From: Acidithiobacillus sp.
GTDB lineage: Bacteria > Pseudomonadota > Gammaproteobacteria > Acidithiobacillales > Acidithiobacillaceae
DNA length: 11,890 bases
NCBI GenBank assembly: GCA_027445725.1
Contig: DAIAVG010000025.1
Coordinates: forward strand, 1 to 11,890
Reading direction: 5' to 3'
Made by a program: the position numbers and the translations under genes. Of this stretch, positions 1 through 6,631 are shown in pieces (position 1 is the stretch's first letter; every line of letters starts with the position of its first letter). Under the pieces are notes generated by a model. That model saw only the letters and a program-made list of their open reading frames with translations. It did not search any database and had not been told where the DNA came from.

Positions 1-71
1 ATGTGGAATACCTCTACAACCCTGAACTCGCCACCAATCAAAACATCAACATGAAGATCGCCTCTGCCTGA
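1..71 (+). CDS. 3' end of an unidentified gene (partial)
   Basis: The frame starting at position 3 is open from the window edge to TGA at 69-71 and encodes the last 22 residues (VEYLYNPELATNQ...KIASA). No start lies in the window. A strong intrinsic terminator begins 16 nt after the stop, which supports a real plus-strand gene ending here. The tail is too short for me to assign a family. The competing frame from ATG at position 1 stops after 17 codons and is less likely. Confidence 0.55.
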   Translation, partial: VEYLYNPELATNQNINMKIASA

Positions 72-86
72 TTCAGGTTGGTGCTC

Positions 87-115
87 AAAAAACCCCGCCT
101 CGTGCGGGGTTTTTT
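87..115 (+). terminator. Rho-independent terminator
   Basis: A perfect 12-bp inverted repeat (AAAAAACCCCGC at 87-98, GCGGGGTTTTTT at 104-115) has a 5-nt loop (CTCGT). The GC-rich core is followed by a run of six T. The A/T tracts on both sides would let it work in either direction. It lies just downstream of the partial gene ending at 71. Confidence 0.93.
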
Positions 116-252
116 ATGTTCGCAAGGAATCTATCCGGGCATGGAATACTTCAATCCACAAAAACCTCCCCTTCCAGCACATTTTTCGAGTATGCTTAAG
201 CACGCTCGCCAACACAGGCGATGGCTTTGTCCGTTTAAACAGGAGGATGACA

Positions 253-555
253 GTGGACCCCAAGGCCCTCAATACCCGTTGCGTAGAACTCTTTCAGAAC
301 CCTAATGTGCGCCTGCGCCTGTGGAATGCGCGGATGTTCTGGCAGGTTGGCGATCAGATGAATGTCGCACCGACCGCGCTCACCAATCCAAAAGTGGACA
401 CTTGTGAACTGGAAGTCATGCTTAGCGCCGCTGCGTTGACTGATTCCCAGTGTGCCGTTGAACTGGACAAGCGCGAGCCCGGCCGTGCCGCCTTCATCCA
501 GCGCCAGATTCGGGAAGGCATGCGCCCTCTCCTGCGTCCTGTCCATCAGGCTTAA
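253..555 (+). CDS. Hypothetical protein, 100 aa
   Basis: I do not recognise this protein. I place the start at GTG 253 because a perfect AGGAGG (241-246) lies six nt upstream. The in-frame ATG at 247 abuts that site with no spacing and is unlikely to be used. The product has no membrane segment or signal peptide, is mixed polar/hydrophobic with three cysteines, and has a basic C-terminal part (KREPGRAAFIQRQIREGMRP). It stops 15 nt before the end of the convergent pseudogene at 570. An overlapping minus-strand frame (235-612) lacks a comparable ribosome site. Confidence 0.6.
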   Translation: MDPKALNTRCVELFQNPNVRLRLWNARMFWQVGDQMNVAPTALTNPKVDTCELEVMLSAAALTDSQCAVELDKREPGRAAFIQRQIREGMRPLLRPVHQA

Positions 556-569
556 GACGGCGCCCCACT

Positions 570-874
570 TCATGGGGTACTTGGGAGTAGCGCCTGAATG
601 TGCTGCTCCCAAACATTCAAGGGTAAAGGTCCCACCTGACGATAGGCAATCTGCCCCTCTTGACGGAACCGAACTCGCGCGGACTGGCTATCACGGCCCA
701 TCAACAGTAGTGGGTAGTCCAGCCCGTAACCCCTGGCAACCTCAGCCACTTTGGCGGCATGATCGCCAGCCATGTTAATCCCCAACACGGTAAATGTGGT
801 CCCTGCAAAATGCTGTTGCAAAGCCCCCCGCCTTCACAGGGACGGCAGCGCCCTTTTCGCAAATCACTCTCCAT
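570..874 (-). pseudogene. Chimeric remnant: pterin carbinolamine dehydratase head joined to TlpA/thioredoxin-like tail
   Basis: A strong ribosome site (AAAAGGAGG, 5-6 nt spacer) precedes ATG 874. This opens a frame reading [16 protein letters not shown], which matches the conserved N-terminus of 4a-hydroxytetrahydrobiopterin dehydratases (basic-C-x-P-C-E-G-G). After about 16 codons the homology stops. The sequence then continues in another frame as the C-terminal part of a TlpA/ResA-type thioredoxin-fold protein ([19 protein letters not shown] ... GQIAYRQVGPLP), ending at 570. In the tail's frame a TGA at 834-836 lies just upstream of the junction (about 820-830), so the halves are not joined in frame. 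Translation from 874 would run out of frame to a stop near 701. The thioredoxin part lacks its CxxC segment and apparently its cis-Pro segment. The pattern fits a deletion between two same-strand neighbours. Confidence 0.75.
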
Positions 875-888
875 TTTTTGTCCTCCTT

Positions 889-917
889 TTGGCAAAATCG
901 GTGCAAGGCGCTATCCT
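889..917 (+). promoter_or_regulatory. Predicted sigma-70 promoter for queH
   Basis: TTGGCA (889-894) and TATCCT (912-917) are separated by 17 bp, matching the -35 and -10 consensus at 5/6 and 4/6 positions. The -10 lies about 38 nt before the queH start. The -35 overlaps the ribosome site region of the divergent remnant gene. The hexamer CGCTAT occurs twice here (909-914 and 920-925), so an alternative -10 is possible. Confidence 0.5.
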
Positions 918-955
918 TGCGCTATGCAGTAAGTCATTCGTCAGGGAACTGCCTC

Positions 956-1639
956 ATGCACAAAAAGCCCGCCGCCCCGCTACAGACGCCTGATGGCAGC
1001 CAGCATATCCTGCTGCATTCCTGCTGTGCGCCCTGTGCCGGACCCGTCATGGATGATATCCACGCGGCAAACGTCAATTTTACCGTACTCTTCTACAACC
1101 CCAACATCCATCCCCAGGCCGAATATGAACTGCGTAAGGAAGAAAATATCCGCTACGCTAAGCAACTGGGGGTGCCCTTCGTCGACCTCGACTACGACAA
1201 GGACAACTGGTTTGCCCGGGTGAAGGGGCTGGAGTGGGAACCGGAGCGCGGGGAACGCTGCACCGTCTGCTTCGATATGCGCCTTGAGCGCTCTGCCCTG
1301 TACGCTGTTGAACATGGCTTCAGCGTCTTTTCCAGCACCCTCGGCATTTCCCGCTGGAAAGATATGGACCAGATCAACGGCTGTGGGAAACGGGCTGCGG
1401 CGCGCCATGCGGGGTTACAGTACTGGGACTACAACTGGCGCAAGGGTGGCGGCAGCGCACGGATGATCGACATCGCCAAGCGCGAGCAGTTTTACCAGCA
1501 GGAATACTGCGGCTGTGTTTATTCTCTGCGCGACAGCAATCAGCACCGGATCAGTCAGGGCCGCAGCAAAATCATCCGCGGCGTGAAGTTCTATGGCGGC
1601 GATGAAATAGCTCAGGACGCCGGTGCAGAAAACTGCTAA
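956..1639 (+). CDS. queH: Epoxyqueuosine reductase QueH
   Basis: QueH (DUF208) reduces epoxyqueuosine to queuosine in tRNA, the last step of queuosine synthesis, replacing the unrelated cobalamin-dependent QueG. The 227-residue product carries the family's cysteine motifs: HSCCAPC (C23, C24, C27), CTVCFDMR (C102, C105) and [10 protein letters not shown] (C185, C187). It also has the conserved stretches [15 protein letters not shown] and [10 protein letters not shown]. In this family the cysteines are known to hold a 4Fe-4S cluster and a metal/redox site. The start at ATG 956 has AGGGA eight nt upstream, and the upstream extension to 794 has no ribosome site and non-coding character. No other queuosine genes are nearby, so it seems to be a single-gene unit with its own promoter. 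It converges on the decayed gene at 1643-2181. Confidence 0.93.
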   Translation: MHKKPAAPLQTPDGSQHILLHSCCAPCAGPVMDDIHAANVNFTVLFYNPNIHPQAEYELRKEENIRYAKQLGVPFVDLDYDKDNWFARVKGLEWEPERGERCTVCFDMRLERSALYAVEHGFSVFSSTLGISRWKDMDQINGCGKRAAARHAGLQYWDYNWRKGGGSARMIDIAKREQFYQQEYCGCVYSLRDSNQHRISQGRSKIIRGVKFYGGDEIAQDAGAENC

Positions 1640-1642
1640 CGC

Positions 1643-2181
1643 TACTGGCATCAAAAGCTCATAGTGGTCTCCCAGCCCCAATAATTCCAGCACCGGATAA
1701 CGCAGGGGCAAATCACGCGCCTTGCCCCATGCCAACAGAGCGCCATAAGCCTTCCACGACGCGAGCGCCGAGTTAGCAGCCACCCGCACCCGGGCGACGC
1801 GCTGTGCAGGCCATTGCCCGGCCTGCCAGCCCGCCGGTGCCGGGACACCAGCGTTCACCAGATAACCCAGACGAGCCGCCACTTCCGGTATCTCCGCCAC
1901 TGCCCTGCTCCCGTTCCAGCAGGGTGATCTCTGTGTGACTATGACGGTCTGCAGGAGCATCCTTGGCCATCTTTTCCCGGGTCTTGACCATCTGCCGGTA
2001 AGAACCCTGGAAAGGCTGGTAGACATAGCTCCGCGCCACCCCCATCTCCTCCGTCACCGTCGGGCTGTTTAAAGACGCCCAGCCACCAGAGAGTCAGCAG
2101 CAGCATCGCCAGAAACACCAGAAAGGGCCCCAGCCAGCCACGCCGCCAGTCATGCCTGGGAGCTTGCCGCATCTCCGCCAT
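1643..2181 (-). pseudogene. Membrane-anchored GyrI-like (effector-binding domain) protein, frameshifted
   Basis: Three successive minus-strand frames together make one coherent protein. From ATG 2181, a basic leader and one membrane helix (WLGPFLVFLAMLLLTLWWLG) run to FKQP. After a shift at the C-run 2062-2064 the text continues TVTEEMGVARSYVYQPFQGSYRQMV. After a second shift at the G-run 1903-1905 it continues AVAEIPEVAARLGYLV through YPVLELLGLGD to YELLMPV. The latter parts match the two halves of a GyrI/AraC effector-binding fold, a small-ligand binding domain. Dropping one base at each run restores a single frame of about 180 residues. After ELLMPV, where such proteins normally end, the frame has no stop and runs antisense into queH to 1415, so the 3' end may be damaged too. 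The 5' end overlaps ampD by 32 nt, consistent with an operon. Sequencing error instead of decay is possible. Confidence 0.65.
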
Positions 2182-2728
2182 CTTTACTCACCTCTGCCAG
2201 ATATGGCCAGGAAAAACCAGGACCAGGGTCCCACTTACGACCGGGTGCAATGTCCGAATGCCCCACCATGCGCTCGGGGCCCATGGCCGGGAAAAGGCCA
2301 TGCAAGTCTTTCGCCAATGTCGCCAGACGCTGGTACTGGAGCGGCATAAACGCCGTGCGCTCACTTCCCTCCAGTTCGACGCCGACACTGTAATCATTGC
2401 AAGCGGGGCGACACTGCCACTCGGATACTCCGGCGTGCCAGGCCCGCTGAAAAACTCCGACATGCTGCCATAAGGTGCCGTCTCGTTCGATGAAAAAGTG
2501 GGCGGAGACATGCAGGTTGCGCAAAGCATCAAAGTAAGGATGGCTACTGAAGTCCAAAGTCCCCATGAAAAAACGCTGCACGTCACCGCTGCCAAAGCCC
2601 TCAGGCGGCAGGCTGATGGCATGCACCACCAGCAGGTCCACCGCCGTGTTCGCCGGGCGTTCGTCATGGTGGGGCGACGGCGCGCGCTGCGCCTGACGAT
2701 GCCAGCCCGCACCGTCCCAGACCGTCAC
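2150..2728 (-). CDS. ampD: 1,6-anhydro-N-acetylmuramyl-L-alanine amidase AmpD
   Basis: AmpD is a cytoplasmic zinc amidase that cleaves the peptide from anhydromuropeptides during cell-wall recycling. In many proteobacteria it thereby keeps AmpR-controlled beta-lactamase low. The product aligns along its whole length with the family: LLVVHAISLPP, HVSAHFFIERDG, RAWHAGVSEWQ, NDYSVGVELEG and MVGHSDIAPGRKWDPGP. Expected zinc ligands are H36, H157 and D167, with catalytic E118 and K165, all present. I choose GTG 2728 (192 aa, close to the usual 180-190), which overlaps the stop of the thioredoxin-like gene as GTGA and has GGAAGAG upstream. The longer frame would need a TTG at 2770 deep in that gene. 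No ampE or ampR is visible. Confidence 0.94.
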   Translation of the reverse strand: MTVWDGAGWHRQAQRAPSPHHDERPANTAVDLLVVHAISLPPEGFGSGDVQRFFMGTLDFSSHPYFDALRNLHVSAHFFIERDGTLWQHVGVFQRAWHAGVSEWQCRPACNDYSVGVELEGSERTAFMPLQYQRLATLAKDLHGLFPAMGPERMVGHSDIAPGRKWDPGPGFSWPYLAEVSKDGGDAASSQA

Positions 2729-3060
2729 GGCATCTCTTCCGGTGGCTGGTCGGCCATCTCTGTCAGCCAACGGTCCAGTGCATGCGCCCGCGCTTCCACC
2801 TGAATGGGGCGCTGGTAACGGCCATCCCGGAAAAGAAAAAGTGCGGGCAGATGATAGACATCAAACTCCTGAGTGATCCCCATATCGACCCCTGCGTCGA
2901 CCTCCCAAGCTTGCAGATCATCGCGGGTTGCCTCGTAATCCGTCAGCAACTGGCGCCAGATCCGGCAGGAATGACAGCCCGCAGAGGAAAAAAAAAGGAT
3001 GATCAGTCCTTGGGTGGTCGCCATGCGTTGCCAAAAACCCAACTCCGATACCGTTTCCAT
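2725..3060 (-). CDS. Thioredoxin-fold protein with CHSC active site
   Basis: This 111-residue protein has a thioredoxin-like pattern: a beta strand and active site GLIILFFSSAGCHSC (C29, C32), and later YHLPALFLFRDGR with the cis-proline P72. The CHSC motif differs from the CGPC of thioredoxin 1. It is likely cytoplasmic, since no signal peptide is visible. ATG 3060 is preceded by GAGGAG at a 7-nt spacing; the upstream start at 3105 lacks a ribosome site and would run through an inverted repeat. Its stop overlaps the ampD start, so the two are probably translationally coupled. The exact substrate cannot be told. Confidence 0.82.
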   Translation of the reverse strand: METVSELGFWQRMATTQGLIILFFSSAGCHSCRIWRQLLTDYEATRDDLQAWEVDAGVDMGITQEFDVYHLPALFLFRDGRYQRPIQVEARAHALDRWLTEMADQPPEEMP

Positions 3061-3094
3061 GAACTTCTCCTCAATCGCCAGGCAGAGTACCGCT

Positions 3095-3124
3095 CCAGGC
3101 ACCATGCCTTAGCAAGGTGCCTGG
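3095..3124. repeat. 9-bp perfect inverted repeat upstream of the thioredoxin-like gene
   Basis: CCAGGCACC (3095-3103) and GGTGCCTGG (3116-3124) are exact inverse complements separated by 12 nt. The centre lies about 50 nt upstream of the gene start at 3060, a position suited to an operator or a 5'-leader hairpin. No T-run follows on either strand, so it does not look like a normal terminator. Confidence 0.6.
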
Positions 3125-3130
3125 AATATA

Positions 3131-3285
3131 CGCCTGAAAGAGATGATTCACCCTGGTGCCAACGACGCCTGGCGGTACGTTCCATCTTCGTGATCGACGA
3201 CAAGGGCAAACTGTCGGCGATGTTGTACTTCCCCATGAGCAACGGCCGCTCCATCTGCGCTTTGCTTGATTCGCCGCTCATGAAG
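3131..3285 (+). pseudogene. Fragment of a Prx6-type (1-Cys) peroxiredoxin, frameshifted
   Basis: Two adjacent plus-strand frames read together give LKEMIHPGANDAW followed by VRSIFVIDDKGKLSAMLYF and PMSNGRSICALLDS. This is the conserved segment of Prx6/AhpC-TSA peroxiredoxins (family pattern: MIHPGAS-x(4)-VRAVFVID...YPLSNGR). The frame changes at about 3170-3175. The N-terminal domain with the peroxidatic cysteine (PVCTTE) is absent, and the C-terminal domain is not recognisable after about 3285. No start codon or ribosome site serves it. Its missing 5' part would lie where the thioredoxin-like gene's leader now stands. About 50 residues of a family usually near 210-220 remain, so this is a relic. 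Confidence 0.75.
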
Positions 3286-3391
3286 GGTCGCTCCTCGCTA
3301 TATGGAGCGAAAAATTTGGCTTATATCTCTCATCCCATCGTTGCACCCGCCGGAAGCGGCATTAATGCCAGCCCGCCGGGAACAAGCGCCT

Positions 3392-3811
3392 TCACCGTAG
3401 TTCCTGGGGATAATAAAAATCTCCTACCCATGCATCCTTCCGGTAATCCAAAGTTACGGCGCGGGGGATAAACGGTGTCACGCGACGGATGGGGAAGGTC
3501 AGCAGATCCGAGACGTCGGCATCGCCAATGGCGCAGACCTTGGTACATACCGGATGGAAATACAAAGTCAGGCGCGGGTCCGTCCCGGGCACCGGAATGG
3601 CGTCGGCATGGGGGGCGGCGGGAAAGCGCACGCGCTTGCGGATCAGGCAGCTAAAAAGCAATTCCAGTTCCACGAGCAGCGGCGTGGGATGCATCGCCAA
3701 GGCGCGCTCCGCGCCGGCCGTCAGCCGCACCTGAATGGGGTGGCGCTGGGCCATTTGCCCTGCCCGAGGCCGATTTACCGCACCCTTTATATCCTCAAGC
3801 AATGAACTCAT
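3392..3811 (-). CDS. Conserved-looking hypothetical protein, 139 aa
   Basis: I do not recognise a named family. ATG 3811 has an excellent ribosome site (TTGGAGGAA, about six nt spacing) and the frame runs 139 residues. The product has no signal peptide or membrane helix. It contains the segments LVELELLFSCLIRKRVRFP, LTLYFHPVCTKVCAIGD (a C-x3-C pair, C89 and C93) and a C-terminus rich in aromatic residues (DFYYPQELR). It lies 59 nt downstream of the glutathione S-transferase gene on the same strand, so it may be in that transcript. Below it (3286-3391) there is no gene, only a 12-bp palindrome. Confidence 0.72.
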   Translation of the reverse strand: MSSLLEDIKGAVNRPRAGQMAQRHPIQVRLTAGAERALAMHPTPLLVELELLFSCLIRKRVRFPAAPHADAIPVPGTDPRLTLYFHPVCTKVCAIGDADVSDLLTFPIRRVTPFIPRAVTLDYRKDAWVGDFYYPQELR

Positions 3812-3870
3812 CTTGTTTCCTCCAAGCGTTGAGAATAATGGGAGAATTCATACGCCGACACCATCAGATG

Positions 3871-4485
3871 TCAGGAATCCCGGAGAAGCCCTTCCGCCTT
3901 CAGGGTCGATTGTACCGCCGGCCGCATAAATACCCGGTCCTGATACGCCTTGAGTACCGGCCACCTCTCCAGTTCAATGCCCACATACCGGCCCCAGCCC
4001 AACACCGTAAAGAGATAGGCATCGGCCACCGTGAAGTCGTTGCCCAGCAGCCAATCCTTGCCCTCTAGCTGCTGGCTGACAGAGCTCAGGCGCCGCGCGA
4101 GTTGGGCCGTGGCCACCGCCTTCCATTCCTCAGGTGCCTGTGGATTGAATAATGGAGCAAAACCCTTGTGCAGTTCCGTAGAGATAAAATTGAGCCATTG
4201 CATGAGCCGGTAGCGCTCTATCGTGCCCATGGGTGGGGCGAGCTTCTTTTCCGGCACGCGGTCAGCAAGATACTGGATAATGGCTGGCCCCTCGGTGAGC
4301 ACCTGCCCGTCATCGAGCCGCAGGGCGGGCACGTAGCCATCGGGGTTGACGGCGGTATAGTCGGCACCAGTTTCCGTTTTCCTGCTGGCGAGGTCCACCT
4401 TTTCCTTGTCGAAGCTGAAACCACCTTCGTTGAGGATGATATGGGGAGAAAGGGAACAGGCACCGGGACTGTAATACAATTTCAT
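3871..4485 (-). CDS. gstA: Glutathione S-transferase, beta class
   Basis: The 204-residue product closely follows the bacterial beta-class GstA pattern: N-terminal thioredoxin-like domain with MKLYYSPGACSLSPHI, VPALRLDDG and LTEGPAIIQYLADRVP, then an alpha-helical C-terminal domain with ELHKGFAPLF and FTVADAYLFTVLGW. C10 and H106, the residues that contact glutathione in characterised beta-class enzymes, are both in place. It conjugates glutathione to electrophiles or acts as a peroxidase in the cytoplasm. ATG 4485 has CAGGAGAT upstream. It is 167 nt downstream of leuA and probably has its own promoter, since nothing links the functions. Confidence 0.93.
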   Translation of the reverse strand: MKLYYSPGACSLSPHIILNEGGFSFDKEKVDLASRKTETGADYTAVNPDGYVPALRLDDGQVLTEGPAIIQYLADRVPEKKLAPPMGTIERYRLMQWLNFISTELHKGFAPLFNPQAPEEWKAVATAQLARRLSSVSQQLEGKDWLLGNDFTVADAYLFTVLGWGRYVGIELERWPVLKAYQDRVFMRPAVQSTLKAEGLLRDS

Positions 4486-4652
4486 GGCGATTCATCTCCT
4501 GACTGAGCGGTTGGCAGCAAAAGTACCGATAACGCGTTGTTGTAGACAGCATCAGACCAGTGCGCCTGACACTTCAATGGAACATTAATACCCGATACAG
4601 TGGATCTTGTGAAGAATGTTCTCATGGAATTGGGGAAGAATGGCATGGCGCC

Positions 4653-6194
4653 CTAGATCTGCGGATGCCGCCGCCCCTGAGGGTGTTGCAAACGGTTCAA
4701 GGCCGAGAGGTAGGCCTTGGCGCTGGCGATGACGATGTCGGTATCCGCCCCCTGACCATTCACGATGCGGCCATCCTGCTGCAAACGCACCGTGACCTCC
4801 CCTTGGGCGTCAGTGCCGGTCGTGATGGCATTGACCGAATACAGCAATAATTGCGCGCCGCTCTCCGTCACTGCTTCGATGGCCTTGAAGGCGGCATCCA
4901 CCGGCCCTCCGCCCACGGCCATGGCGGTCTTGGCCACACCTTCCACCAGGACCTCCACTGTCGCCTCCGGGCGTGTGCCCATCTCCGAACAGACGCGCAG
5001 GTAACCCAGGCGATAGCGTTCCGCCTGCTCCTCCTGGAGATCCTCATTGACGAGGGCCTGCAAGTCCTCATCGAAGATTTCCGCCTTGCGGTCGGCCAGC
5101 GCCTTGAAATGCGTGAAGACCGTGTCGAGGGCATCCTTGTCCAGTTGGATACCCAGGGCCTCCAGGCGCGCCCGCACCGCCGCCCGACCCGAGAGCTTGC
5201 CCAGGGTCATGCGGTTGGCCGCCCAGCCCACATCCTCGGCGCGCATGATCTCGTAGGTCTCCCGGTGCTTGAGGACACCATCCTGATGGATACCCGATTC
5301 GTGGGCAAAGGCATTGGCCCCGACAATGGCCTTGTTGGGCTGAATCGGGAAACCGGTGATGGTGGACACCAGCTTGCTGGTGGGTACAATCTGGGTGGCG
5401 TCGATGCGGCTATCGCAGGAGAAGACATCGGCGCGGGTGCGCACTGCCATGACGATTTCCTCCAAGGCGGCATTGCCCGCGCGCTCGCCCAGGCCGTTGA
5501 TGGTGCATTCCACCTGCCGGGCGCCATGCAGCACCGCCGACAAGGAATTGGCCACCGCCAAACCCAGGTCGTTGTGACAATGGACGGAAAAGATCGCCTG
5601 GTCGGCATTGGGCACCCGCGCGCGCAGGTTGGCGATGAGCTGCCCGAAGCGATCCGGGAGGTTGTAACCCACCGTGTCCGGGATATTGATGGTGCGCGCC
5701 CCGGCGTCGATCACCGCCTCGATGACTCGGCAGAGGAAGTCCTCCTCGGAACGCCCGGCATCTTCCGGCGAGAATTCCACGTCATCGCAATACCGCCGGG
5801 CGAGTTTCACTGCAGCTACCGCCCGCTCCAGCACCTCGTTAGGGGGCATGCGCAATTTGGCCTGCATGTGTACCGGACTGGTGGCGATGAAGGTGTGGAT
5901 GCGCCCCGCCGCTGCTCCGGCGATGGCCTCCCCGGCACGGCGGATGTCCTCGTCCCGGGCCCGGGCCAGGGCGCAGATACGACTGTCCTTCACCGCTGCG
6001 GCGATGGCCTGCACCGCCGCAAAATCGCCGTTGCTGGCGGCGGGAAAGCCCGCCTCGATGACATCCACACGCAGGCGCTCCAGGGCCTTGGCGATACGCA
6101 ATTTTTCGTCGCGCGTCATGGCCGCGCCCGGCGACTGCTCGCCATCGCGCAAGGTGGTGTCGAAAATGATCAAGTGTTCTTTAGATGGACTCAT
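4653..6194 (-). CDS. leuA: 2-isopropylmalate synthase
   Basis: LeuA condenses acetyl-CoA with 2-oxoisovalerate, the first committed step of leucine synthesis. The 513-residue product shows the HMGL-like TIM barrel with [16 protein letters not shown] (residues 11-26; D12 binds the divalent metal), [11 protein letters not shown] (H205, H207 metal ligands) and NGLGERAGN (233-241). These are followed by a linker region and the C-terminal LeuA regulatory domain (about 370-500), the site of leucine feedback in the family. Length is normal for the short bacterial type. ATG 6194 follows AAGGGTGA. No other leu or ilv gene adjoins it. Upstream lies an integrase remnant, so its natural upstream neighbour may have been lost. 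Confidence 0.97.
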   Translation of the reverse strand: MSPSKEHLIIFDTTLRDGEQSPGAAMTRDEKLRIAKALERLRVDVIEAGFPAASNGDFAAVQAIAAAVKDSRICALARARDEDIRRAGEAIAGAAAGRIHTFIATSPVHMQAKLRMPPNEVLERAVAAVKLARRYCDDVEFSPEDAGRSEEDFLCRVIEAVIDAGARTINIPDTVGYNLPDRFGQLIANLRARVPNADQAIFSVHCHNDLGLAVANSLSAVLHGARQVECTINGLGERAGNAALEEIVMAVRTRADVFSCDSRIDATQIVPTSKLVSTITGFPIQPNKAIVGANAFAHESGIHQDGVLKHRETYEIMRAEDVGWAANRMTLGKLSGRAAVRARLEALGIQLDKDALDTVFTHFKALADRKAEIFDEDLQALVNEDLQEEQAERYRLGYLRVCSEMGTRPEATVEVLVEGVAKTAMAVGGGPVDAAFKAIEAVTESGAQLLLYSVNAITTGTDAQGEVTVRLQQDGRIVNGQGADTDIVIASAKAYLSALNRLQHPQGRRHPQI

Positions 6195-6223
6195 GGATCA
6201 CCCTTTCCAGATCGTTCGCAGTG

Positions 6224-6252
6224 ATTGTACCGCGTTGGCGGGTTTTCACGAA
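6224..6252 (-). promoter_or_regulatory. Possible leuA promoter
   Basis: On the minus strand a good -10 (TACAAT, 6229-6224) lies 30 nt before the leuA start, with a poor -35 (TTCGTG, 6252-6247) 17 bp further upstream. This would give a leader of about 23 nt, too short for a leucine attenuator. The weak -35 makes it tentative. Confidence 0.35.
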
Positions 6253-6319
6253 GGACGCGCAGATCTCCCTCATTCCGCAGGCGCGCTGCAGCCAGCGATA
6301 CACCGTTCGCTCACTGACG

Positions 6320-6631
6320 CGCGGGGAATACCTGGACCGGAAAGAGCACTGGACCCAGATCACCCCGGAAATGGTCACGCGCGAGTTCGCCACGCTCCGT
6401 GAAAAGTATGGAGCCTGCGACCACTTGCGCGCGGAACAACACCCCACTTTCCACGAGATACGCGCCCTGGACGGCGAACTGTACCGGCAGGCCGGCTGGG
6501 GCAACGAGGCGATCCAAAGGCTGCTGGGACATACGACGGAGAAAATGACTCGGCACTATCTGGACAAGCATCAGGAGCCTTGGGTGGTCACTGATGTGGT
6601 GGGCTTGCCCGATCAGGTTTGCCGAAAATAA
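6320..6631 (+). pseudogene. C-terminal fragment of a phage-type tyrosine integrase
   Basis: The plus-strand frame ending at TAA 6629-6631 carries the end of a tyrosine recombinase catalytic domain: ITPEMVTREFATLREKYG, then PTFHEIRAL (the H-x-x-R box), RLLGHTTEKMTRHYLD (second histidine and the nucleophilic tyrosine, codon near 6557). The upstream half, including the DNA-binding core domain and first catalytic arginine, is absent. The frame remains open back to 6185 but that part overlaps the leuA start and shows no integrase similarity. The fragment begins around 6320-6347. The stop lies 71 nt from tRNA-Pro, a typical integration target, so it is probably the residue of an excised or deleted genomic island. 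Confidence 0.82.

Noticed and set aside
235..612. A 125-codon minus-strand frame
   Set aside because: It overlaps the plus-strand gene with the AGGAGG site and the end of the PCD/TlpA relic. It has no ribosome site and no recognisable motif.
2782..3471. A 229-codon plus-strand frame as a whole protein
   Set aside because: Its first 90 codons are antisense to the thioredoxin-like gene and its last part is antisense to the 139-residue gene. Only about 3175-3285 carries real (peroxiredoxin) similarity.
4580..4621. Inverted repeat GAACATT ... AATGTTC between leuA and gst
   Set aside because: Only 7 bp arms with a 28-nt loop and no T-run, so it is not convincing as a terminator and easily due to chance.
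4851..6224. A 457-codon open frame on the plus strand opposite leuA
   Set aside because: It is antisense to a full-length, motif-complete leuA in GC-rich DNA, has low-complexity G/H/R-rich content and no recognisable domain or ribosome site.
6195..6260. A leucine attenuator leader before leuA
   Set aside because: No leucine-rich leader peptide or terminator hairpin fits between the likely promoter and the start codon.
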